Assembly: GCF_039535115.1 (NCBI RefSeq)
Contig: NZ_BAAAWO010000001.1
Span: 1,488,001 to 1,552,000 of the forward strand
Length of the DNA: 64,000 nucleotides
Origin: Paeniglutamicibacter sulfureus
GTDB taxonomy: Bacteria > Actinomycetota > Actinomycetes > Actinomycetales > Micrococcaceae
Reading direction: 5' to 3'
Shown: piece after piece, positions 34,801 to 42,500 of the stretch
How the letters are laid out: each line of letters starts with the position of its first letter
How positions within the stretch are numbered: position 1 is the first letter of the stretch
The notes under the pieces: generated by a model
What the model was told of the DNA's origin: nothing
Seen by the model: the letters and a program-made list of their open reading frames with translations, nothing else
The model's database searches: none
Translations under genes and position numbers: made by a program

Positions 34801-37532
34801 TCGCCGTCGCCGCCCATGAGCGAGTCTGCGCCGTCGTCGCCTTCGATGGTGTCGTTGCCGCCCTTTCCCCAGACCGAATCGTCGCCGATGCCGGTGCGGA
34901 TGGTGCTGCTTTGGTCGGCGCCCTCGGCATCCTTGGCGTCCTGGACGACGATGTGTTCGTCTCCGGTGAACCGCCAGCCATCGGCCTGCGAACCGGTGAG
35001 GCCCGCCGCGTTGAGATCTGCTTGGCGATTGGCGCCGTCGTCCAGGTTGAACGTCAGCTGCGGTGCCGCAAAGACATCGTGCGGGACGCGGTCCGCGGTG
35101 GTGTTGCGCTGCACGATCTGGGACAGCGAGTTCGCCTCCAGCGAGTGGAAGAGCGAGTTGCCCAGGTTGCGGGAGAGGTAGTAGAACCTGTCACCGTTCT
35201 GCAGGTCCTCGAGTTGCTTCTCAAAGACGTGGTTGAACGTGGCCCCGAGCATGCCGCCGAAGACGAACGGCTTCTCGGCCAGTCCACCCATCCACAGGTC
35301 AATGTCGTCCAGTCCGGCTTCGGACGCGGGAAGGTTCATGAATGCCGTGTCGCCCGCGAGCGTCGTACCGGCTGCACGCTTGGCGGCCAGGGTGGTGGCG
35401 GCGGTCAGGGACGGGTGGTTGCCGTAGGCGGCGATGAAGTTGACGATCGATTCCGGGTTCTTCATCGAGAGCTTGAAGTCCTGCCAGCTGGAGTAGGGCT
35501 GCAGCTGGGGATCGCGCGTCTCGGCAAAGAACACCTTGCGCGCCGCCTGGAGGCCCGGGGTACCGGTTTCCCTCGCACGCGCCATGTTGATGGTGGCGAG
35601 ATCGAGCGGGAGGCCAAGAAGCTTGTTGCGCAGGGTATCGGTGACGAACTCGTCGACGCCGTTGGCGGTCTGGTTGGCCAGGCCCTTGAGGATGTTGCCC
35701 GCGGCATCCGCGGAATCTGTTCCCGAAGCCGCAAACAAAGCGGGATTGAGGAAGGCCTCCAGGAGTTGCTTGTCGGCGAACGTGCCGTCGGCCTGTTCCA
35801 CCGGGATGGACTCCCGCAGCATGGAGTGCCCGAACCGGTAGACGGAGTGGGCGAACTCGGCGCGGATCGAGGAGTTCACGTCCGGCTGGTACGAGTTCTC
35901 ATTCAGCACGGTGGTGTCGATCTCCGGCTGGATCCGGCGGGCGAATTCCTCGAAGACCAGGTGCTGGTACTGCATCTCGGTCAGGAAGCGGGCGGCCTGG
36001 AACAGTCGCTCGCCCTTGTCCCAGAAGCCGTTTGCGTTGAAGCGGTTCTGTAGGTCAGCAGGCATCGAAGCGAGTTCTTCCTGGATCTGTGCCTGCAGGC
36101 GGTTGTGCTCCGAGTGGAAGACGTGGTGCACGGCGGTCAGGCCGATGTTCTCGTTGCCGCGGCCATCGCCCGTGATGAAGTGCTTGCCCAGGGCGTCGTT
36201 GTCGTAGCCGGGGATCAGCGGGGAGTTCGGATCATTGGGAACCGACGGCTTTGGCTCGGCCGGCGTCGCACCATGGGCGATGTCGTCCAGGAACGATGCA
36301 TTTGCCGTGAGCCCGTCCGTGACGATCGGCGAGCCGATGTTGCCTTCCTTGAACCCTTCGATGGTGGCCAGCTGGGGCATGCCCGAGGCTCCGGGGATCA
36401 GGTGTCCGTAGGGGTCCGTGGCGAGCAGCGGAACGTCCAGGACGTCGAAGTCGTCCAGGATGATTCCGAGCTTATCGGCTGCCTGGGCCTGGACATCGTC
36501 CCACGTGGGAAGACCTCCTGCTGCACCGTCAAGGATCTTCCCCGTGGGAACGGGCTTGCCCTCCACGAGCTCGTATTCGCGCATGAACGCCTGGTGTGAC
36601 GCGTGCGAGCCGTAGGTCTGGTTCTGGTCCACGAACGGCGTGGTGCGGTTGACGTGTTCGCGCGCCGTGCCGTCATCACCGGTGTCGATGGTGGCGCGGG
36701 TCAGGGTCAGGAAGTTGGTGCGCCCGCCCGGGACATAGAGCGGGTCGTCCTCCTTCAGGGGCACCACAACGGTGCCGTTCCCGCCCTTGGACACCAGGTC
36801 CAGACCGTGGTCGAAGAACTGGCCGAAGATCGTGAACAGGCTGGTGGCGGAGGCCGAAAGCCCTTCGTCGGTGGCGATATCGGGGATAAAGGTGTTGTTT
36901 GTGCCCTCCGGGCCTGCCCCGTCGACCCGCTGGACGACTTCGCCGGCGGCCGGATTGCCGGTCGTCTGGTCGACGATCAGGTTGCTGATGGTGCGTGGTT
37001 CCGAATCGTAGACGAATCCCTCGGTCTGCTTGTAGCTCGTGGCTGCTCCGGGTGCGTCGGTGTCGTTGCCCGGGGCGCGCGGCGGCGTGACCTCGGCGTC
37101 CTTGTACCCGGCCGGAACCAGGCGCGGGAACGTTTCCTGTGCCGTGCCGAATCCGTCTTGGCCCGGCATGAGGTTGTTCCACCGCCCGTCAACGGTCCGC
37201 AGGCCGTGCGGCAGCAGCGGGTTTCCCACGCAGGGTTGGTCCTTGGCGTCGAAGAAGGTCTGCGACGCGACGTCGAACCGCTTGTCGTTTCCGCACAGCG
37301 GTGATGAATCGGGATTTGTGAGCGTCCGCTCGGCGTGCGCCTCGGAAATCTCGACTTGCTTGATGATGTATTCCAGGTCGCCTTGCGTGACGTTGAAGTC
37401 CTGACCCGGCGGAGGTGCGGCGAATGCCGCCGGAATCGGTGCGAAGGCACCTCCGGCCACCAACGCAGCCCCAGCTGCGAAAGCCCCCCATTTTTTGCCC
37501 GATTGCGCGGACCTGTCCCCTTTTTTATTCAC
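31890..37532 (-). CDS. Giant secreted heme peroxidase with RTX repeats and C-terminal repeat domain
   Basis: An 1880-residue exported protein. Signal peptide about 1-38 (cleaved before APPPGQDF). The animal-type heme peroxidase domain (about 60-800) keeps the full active site: FGQFFDHGLDL near 240 (distal Gln, heme-linked Asp, distal His), the calcium loop PFVDQNQTYGS near 305, R-G-N-E near 462 (catalytic Arg and heme-linked Glu) and YRFGHS near 566 (proximal His). RTX-type GGxGxD repeats follow (about 875-1035). The C-terminus (about 1410-1880) has roughly seven 69-70-residue repeats marked by TSWKFDNRN. The start is GTG with GGGAG upstream. It probably makes oxidants or crosslinks at the surface (inference). 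An IS now abuts its stop codon. Confidence 0.88.
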   Translation of the reverse strand: MNKKGDRSAQSGKKWGAFAAGAALVAGGAFAPIPAAFAAPPPGQDFNVTQGDLEYIIKQVEISEAHAERTLTNPDSSPLCGNDKRFDVASQTFFDAKDQPCVGNPLLPHGLRTVDGRWNNLMPGQDGFGTAQETFPRLVPAGYKDAEVTPPRAPGNDTDAPGAATSYKQTEGFVYDSEPRTISNLIVDQTTGNPAAGEVVQRVDGAGPEGTNNTFIPDIATDEGLSASATSLFTIFGQFFDHGLDLVSKGGNGTVVVPLKEDDPLYVPGGRTNFLTLTRATIDTGDDGTAREHVNRTTPFVDQNQTYGSHASHQAFMREYELVEGKPVPTGKILDGAAGGLPTWDDVQAQAADKLGIILDDFDVLDVPLLATDPYGHLIPGASGMPQLATIEGFKEGNIGSPIVTDGLTANASFLDDIAHGATPAEPKPSVPNDPNSPLIPGYDNDALGKHFITGDGRGNENIGLTAVHHVFHSEHNRLQAQIQEELASMPADLQNRFNANGFWDKGERLFQAARFLTEMQYQHLVFEEFARRIQPEIDTTVLNENSYQPDVNSSIRAEFAHSVYRFGHSMLRESIPVEQADGTFADKQLLEAFLNPALFAASGTDSADAAGNILKGLANQTANGVDEFVTDTLRNKLLGLPLDLATINMARARETGTPGLQAARKVFFAETRDPQLQPYSSWQDFKLSMKNPESIVNFIAAYGNHPSLTAATTLAAKRAAGTTLAGDTAFMNLPASEAGLDDIDLWMGGLAEKPFVFGGMLGATFNHVFEKQLEDLQNGDRFYYLSRNLGNSLFHSLEANSLSQIVQRNTTADRVPHDVFAAPQLTFNLDDGANRQADLNAAGLTGSQADGWRFTGDEHIVVQDAKDAEGADQSSTIRTGIGDDSVWGKGGNDTIEGDDGADSLMGGDGDDVLTDIFGDDRLQGEAGNDALNGGPGLGDLLFGGSGQDFIVGGQDFSTSFGGLGNDFILGSTGRDNVRGDEGDDWIDGGTNADLLVGDLSGTAQNDPGMYHGGHDVLVGRTGNNDHDAEGGDDVMVGGPGADRFHGMLGFDWVTYDKTTHPVRADLDPVQIVPGVESSIVDRYDEVEAFSGFDGDDVVRGVRNRDAFEDPQRDKIGYGHRLTQAQLDRVTGLRDLLGGGEQPVYALPFLDGQAFEAEDMNNNLILGGGGSDLIEPRRGENFVDGDAWLDVNIALGDERSDTLEPFIERIFDRAINPSELTIERKIQIATGGSDTVVYGINAAEAQLEALPGNMVRVTTTGNDASVDVLRNIEQLQFADGIIDISNGLGDPDPEPGVALSVAPSSNAVPAVGGQLTANVQGPVTGGSEVAFELQVLRLAPDNTQFATTTQSNTTGKFTFTEAEAGFPVQVVATVTGVDGAPSQFISTPTEGTLSTLKETVTAQAPDHNLSNKTVTIPKVTGVAYSIDGALKEAGTYPATTQVTVTAEAASENYIVESRSWKFDLRTEVTPAAPTFSATANQVKIPASTGVGYFIDGEAKAAGTYVNAGSGTVTAKAVDSSHKVAEGATSSWKFDNKNSVTPTAPTFNASKNTVVIPAKAGVAYFINGAAKKAGTYSHGGTGTVSAKVASGAEALAGTTSWKFDNRNAVVPTKPAFSAPGNTVKIPSKTGVLYYVNGVRKAAGTHKYSGSGTVTTKASSSWYKLAGTTSWKFNNRNTVTPTKPSFNAGRNTVTIPAKAGVAYSINGAVKKAGTYSFGGTGTVTAKVANGAEALTGTTSWKFDNRNAVVPTKTSFSASGNTVKIPSKTGVLYYVNGVRKTAGTHRYTGTGTVTTKASSSHYKLAGTTSWKFDNRNAVVPTKPVFSASKNTVKIPAKVGVVYYVNGVKKSAGTHRYTGSVSVTTKVSSSYYKLTGTQKWNARL
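31905..33330 (-). repeat. Tandem coding repeats, about 207 bp each
   Basis: About seven copies encode 69-70-residue modules (VxIPAKxGVxYxVNGxxKxAGT ... TSWKFDNRN). Copies in the middle are nearly identical at DNA level, for example the TCGAACTTCCACGA segments at 32104 and 32311, 207 bases apart, so copy number may vary by recombination. Confidence 0.8.
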
Positions 37533-38018
37533 TTTAATGCACTCCCAAGGTGATGACGGCGCGACGGATTGACCGCCGACCGTGAAAAAACCGAGGAACT
37601 GGCACTCCCCCAAAAAGCTTTACGAGTGACCTGAACCCCCCAAGTACGGATAACTATGGCGGGAGAGCTCTCCAATGTAAATAGCGTGCGTTGACTCTTT
37701 TCCGGAGCTCCCGCGCGGTGCCCGCAAAACCACAAGCCCGGACGGGAATGACGCAGGTATCGGCGCGAACCTTCCCCTGATGACAATGAGGATCCTTGGA
37801 TGTTCATGCACTATTCGGCAGCGGTTCGATCGCCCACATCGCTGCCGGTCCCCCTGGGGGGATGACTCGAAAATACCGAAGGGGAAACCCACGTTTCGCA
37901 TCCTCATGGCCGGTCTGGAATTGGCAGGCCGCACCAGGGGAAAGCCACTGAAAAGGAACCACGACATTTCCTGCGCTCTACTCCTGACAGGCGAGGCGTG
38001 GCCTGACATACTGGGCCC
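37533..38018. other. Gene-free divergent promoter region
   Basis: No credible frame. It must hold the promoters of the peroxidase (minus) and lipoprotein (plus). CGGCAGCG / CGCTGCCG (37816-37847) forms an 8-bp inverted repeat; its role is unknown. Confidence 0.45.
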
Positions 38019-38570
38019 ATGGGGACTCGGGGGAAATCCAGGATAGGTGCAATCTTTTTGGGTGGCACAACCATCATCTGCCTGCTTTCGGCATGTGCCT
38101 TTTTCGATTCGGGGGCGCCCGGTCCGACCATCGACCCGTCCGCACGGGGCTCCACGGAACCGGTGCCTTCATCTTCCGCGGCCGTCGAAAGCCCCACGCC
38201 GAACCCGACGACAAGCGCCTCGGCTTCCGCGGGCAGCGGCGAGCGCCCATCTTCCGGCGCCGGCTCCGTGAAGGGATCAATGGTGCTGGAGTTGGCGGAC
38301 ACCGGGCTCCCCGCGGGCGCCGATTGCCAGGCCAGCGCGCAGAACACCAGTGAGGTCACCTCCGGCGGCGGCGGACTGGGTGGCGCAGCGGCGGCACTGG
38401 GACCGGTGTCCCCGGTCAACGCCAGCACGTTCGAGCTGCTGCCCGGGGTGTACGACGTTCTCGTCCTGTGCACCGCCGGTGAATCCACCTGGCAGGCAGT
38501 GGAGCGTTCGGTTTCCATCCGCAGGGACCACGTCACGAACGTTCGCCTCGAACCCAGCCAGGAACTCTAG
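38019..38570 (+). CDS. Putative lipoprotein of unknown function
   Basis: A 183-residue protein with a basic start (MGTRGKSR), a hydrophobic stretch and lipobox LLSAC (Cys26), so it should be anchored to the outer face of the membrane. Residues 35-85 are a Ser/Pro/Thr-rich linker, followed by a small domain of about 90 residues with two cysteines (ADCQAS, LVLCTAG) that could form a disulphide. It lies between the two giant peroxidases, reading away from the first. No family is recognised. Confidence 0.7.
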   Translation: MGTRGKSRIGAIFLGGTTIICLLSACAFFDSGAPGPTIDPSARGSTEPVPSSSAAVESPTPNPTTSASASAGSGERPSSGAGSVKGSMVLELADTGLPAGADCQASAQNTSEVTSGGGGLGGAAAALGPVSPVNASTFELLPGVYDVLVLCTAGESTWQAVERSVSIRRDHVTNVRLEPSQEL

Positions 38571-38589
38571 CAGAACCCCCTTGTTGCGG

Positions 38590-38819
38590 CACTCGGGCAT
38601 CCAAGGCTCCGAGCTGGCGTGAAGCCCCGGCCCGGGGCCTGGGAAGTTTGGACAGCCGTTCGGCCATGAGTCCCGACACCGGCTCATGGAAGCGCTCGGT
38701 CGAGTCCCCGCGCCCGGCCCCGAAGTAGAGTTCCTGCGCCCTGAGGCGGCCATCTCGTCATCCTCGATCCACGATTCGAGCAGGGTGTCGAGTGAATCGT
38801 GGCCCGCCTGATTGACCAC
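38590..38819 (-). pseudogene. Decayed coding remnant, frameshifted
   Basis: Two consecutive stretches on the minus strand look coding by GC-rich third positions but lie in different frames: VNQAGHDSLDTLLESWIEDD, then AQELYFGAGRGDSTERFHEP and GLMAERLSKLP. They seem to be one former reading frame broken by a shift near 38742. The family is not recognised. Confidence 0.35.
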
Positions 38820-38839
38820 TTGGCGGGCGGAGGAGACCG

Positions 38840-39378
38840 GGGACCGGCTATTTGGTCGAATACGGCGACACTGCAGCCGCGGCCGGGACCGTCATTCGGT
38901 TGCTCGTCAACGAGGAACTTGCTTCGAGTATGTCTGCGCGGGGATTCGAGCAGGCCCAGGATTTCACCAGGCCCACGATCTCCAGAGGTTGGCAGGAAAC
39001 CCTGGATTTGGCCCGTGGCAACCAGCGGGCCCTTTCCCTGCGGGGTCTCCTCAAGCCCCATCTGGGCTGCATCCTCGTCGACCGGATGGCCAGCTAGAAT
39101 TCGACATCGACTGGGAGAAAAAACTACTGGTTGTCAATGCACTACATGTGGTGATCTCCGCGCGTGGCTCGCAGGATCCCGGCCAGACACAAACGATTGA
39201 ACCCAGTGAGATCACCGGGGACGAAGCGAGGTTCCTGATTCCCGCGGGCACCAGACGCGCTGCCAACCCCGCAGCAATCCTTGACCTCAGCCTGGGTCTT
39301 CGCTCGCGCTCCGCGGCCGTGACGATACGCCTGGGGCCAAGGAGCAAGCCCGATCTCCTTGCCGATCTCCTCCCCTAG
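38840..39378 (+). pseudogene. Glycosyltransferase C-terminal remnant, frameshifted
   Basis: One frame reads GYLVEYGDTAAAAGTVIRLL followed by a helix-rich end (about 38846-39097), typical of the C-terminal end of a GT-B glycosyltransferase family 1/4 domain. It stops at TAG, but the +1-shifted frame continues with LEFDIDWEKKLLVVNALHVV to a stop at 39378 with coding-like composition. The N-terminal two thirds of the gene are missing. Best read as a truncated, frameshifted fragment. Confidence 0.5.
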
Positions 39379-39448
39379 CTCACGTCCTATGGAAACCTGA
39401 TCCTCAAGTAGCCGGCAAGGCCAGCCGGTCCAAACGGCCGGTGACAAG

Positions 39449-39492
39449 ACGATGGGTGCCGTTTCCTCGGGTAAGGAAACGACACCCATCGT
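39449..39492 (-). terminator. Terminator of the second peroxidase gene
   Basis: ACGATGGGTGCCGTTTCC and GGAAACGACACCCATCGT form an 18-bp stem with one mismatch and an 8-base loop, 38 bases after the stop codon on the minus strand. Confidence 0.7.
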
Positions 39493-39530
39493 TTATGCGC
39501 TCCAACTAGCTGTAGGTGGGGGGCCGCCTA

Positions 39531-42500
39531 CTAAGGAAGCGGGAGCGGGTTCACAGCGCTCGGGACCAGGTCCGTTGCGTTGGAGACTGCAACTTCATCG
39601 GTGCCGTGGTCATCGGTGTAGGCGATGGCCAGGCGGACGAAGTTGTTCTGCTGGGCGGGTGTGACGATGAAACTTCCCATCGTCGTTGCATCGCCGGTGG
39701 CTCCGGCGATATCCGTCCAGTTAGTGCCGTTGGTGCTCTGTTGCCAGGTGTAGACCCCGCCCGACCCATCGGTTACGGCTTCCGCGCCGTCCTCGTCACT
39801 CATTTGGGTCTCGATCCGCAGGATGTCAGCCACCTGGGCTGCCTGCGGGGCGATGACGGGACCAACCGGTGCGTCATTGACGTTGGCGACCGCTTCGGTG
39901 GCTGCCGAGGCAATCTGTTCGTGCGTTCCCGCACCGTCAATGTACGTGACCTGCACCCGGACCGGGGCGCCGACTTCGGCGTCGGCGAGGGTGAAGGTGC
40001 CCGTTTCATTCGCCTGGGTGGTGACCCAGGAGCCGGTGCCCGCATCGGCGTCCACTGCCACGAAGGACTGCAGCGAGTAGGTCAGCCCGGATTCGATGCC
40101 GTCGACGTCGGTGACGCCGCTGGCATTCGTGGTGAGCTCGCCGTTTTCGGTGATCGGATCGACGGTGCCCAGCAGGACCTCGCCGGCTGCCTGGCCGCAA
40201 TTTGCGGTGGTTCCAAGCGGCAGGCAGACAACCTGGTCGTTGAACTGGATGCGCTCGATGTTGCGCAGGACGTTGGCAGTTCCCTCGCCCTCGAGCGTGT
40301 TCATGACCTTGAAAACGTTGGGCTCGAGTTCGGTCACGGTGTAATCCGCCGCGACTCCCTCGAAGACCGTCGTATCAATGTTGTCTGCTTCGTTCTCCAG
40401 CTGCAGGACCTCGCGAACCACGTGCAGTTCGCTCGGGTTGATGGTGCCGTTGAGCATCCGGGTGCTGAACTTCGCCATGGAATCCTGGGATTCCACCGCG
40501 CCGCCCGCGGGCCGGTACTCGATGCGCACATTCAGCCAGGCATCGCCATCGACGAAGTTGCGTCCGTCGCGTGGTTCAAGCAGGTCCGAACCGATGCCGC
40601 CGAGCAACATGTTGTTGTTGACGTCGTTTTCGAACTCGATCGGATCGTTCTCGAGGAACGGACGGGCGTAGGGCGGAATTTCTCCCCCGCCGAGCAGTGT
40701 GCGCAGATTGTCCACGCGATCCAGGTGTCCCTGGGTCAGGTCGTGGCCGTAGCCGATCATGCCGCCGGCTGGATCGAAGGTCAGGTCGATGCCGCCTTGG
40801 CTGCCGCGCAGGATGTCGTCGCCGTTCCATCCGCTCAGTGCCTCGGTCTGCAGGAACCTGTCCCGGATGCTCTCCAGGGTTTGCGGCATGCCCACGATGA
40901 ATCCCATGTCGGCGTTGACCGGTGTGGTGTGGTCCTTGTGGGTCACCCAGTCGAAGCCCAGCACCCCGGAGTACCTGTCGGTACCCGGACCGGCAACCAT
41001 GATGTCGTCCCCGCCCTCGGCATCGTAGTCGTTGTTGCCACCATTGCCGATGAGCACATCGTGACCGCCGTGGTACAGGTTCGGATCATTGAACATGGTG
41101 TTGCCCATGTCGCCCTGCACCAGGTCGGCGCCTCCGCCGCCTTCGAGCCAGTCGTTGCCTTCGTCTCCGTAAAGGACGTCGGGGCCCGGGGTCCCCAGCA
41201 TGAAGTCATCGCCAAGGCCGCCGTGTGCGGTGACCTTGTCCTGACCACCGAGCATGAAGTCCATGCCCGATCCGCCGAAGGTCAGGTCCCCGATGCCCGG
41301 ACCCGGGTTCAGCACGTCGTTGCCGGCTTCACCCTGCAACCTGTCGTCGCCGAAGAGGTCGGTGATGATGTCGTCGCCGTCGCCGCCCATCAGTGCGTCG
41401 ACGCCGTCGTCGCCTTCGATCCTGTCGTTGCCTCCCTTGCCCCAGATGGAGTCGTCGCCAATACCGCCGCGGATCTTGCTGGCGGCGTCGGTGTCCTGGA
41501 TGACGATGTGTTCGGGTCCGTTGAAGCGCCAGCCGTCGGCTTGGCTGCCGGTCAGGCCAGCGGCGTTCAGTTCCGCCTGGGTGGAATCCAGGTTGAACGT
41601 TGCCTGCGGAGATGCGAACACGTCATGCGGAACACGGTCCGCGGTGGTGTTGCGCAGCACGATCTGGGACAGCGAGTTGCCTTCCAGCGAGTGGAAGAGC
41701 GTGTTGCCCAGGTTGCGGGAGAGGTAGTAGAACCTGTCGCCGTTCTGCAGGTCCTCAAGCTGGTGCTCGAAGACGTAGTTGAACGTCGAGCCCAACATAC
41801 CGCCGAAGATGTACGGCTTTTCGGCCATGCCGCCCATCCAGAGGTCAACGTCGTTGAGACCGGTCTCTGCGGCGGGTGCATTCATGAACGCGGCATCGGC
41901 GGCAAGCGCCGTGCCCGCGGCACGCTTGGCTTCAAGCGTGGTCGCATCGTTCACGGAGGCGTGGTTGGCGTAGGCAGCCAGGAAGTTGGAGATGGACTCC
42001 GGGTTCTTCATCGAGAGCCGGAAATCCTCCCAGCTGCTGTACGGCTCGAGCTGCGAGTCGCCGGAATCGTTGTAGAACGTTTCCCGCGCCGTTTGCATCG
42101 AGGGAACGCCGGTGTCCCGTGCACGGGCCAGGTTGATGGCCGGCAGGTCCAGCGGGAGTCCCAGCAACTTGTTCCGCAGCGTATCGGTGACAAACTCGTC
42201 GATGCCGTTTGCGGTCTGGTTGGCCAGTCCCTTCAGGATGCCGCCGGCGGAATCGTCGGCAGACATTGGTTGTCCGTCTGGTCCGGTGGCGAATGCCTTC
42301 GGGTTCAGGAAGGCGTCCAGCAAGGGAACTTCCGTGGTGACGTCACCGTGCGTCCGTGGGACAGTCTCACGCAGCAGGGAGTGACCGAACCGGTAGACAG
42401 CGTGTGCGAATTCCGCCCTGATGGAGGAGTTCACATTGGGCTGGTACGAGTTCTCGTTCAGCACCACCGGATCGATGGAGGGCTGCACTCGGCGTGCAAA

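Noticed and set aside
34173-36053. 626-aa plus-strand frame opposite the first peroxidase
   Set aside because: Same reason: antisense shadow with no recognisable domain.
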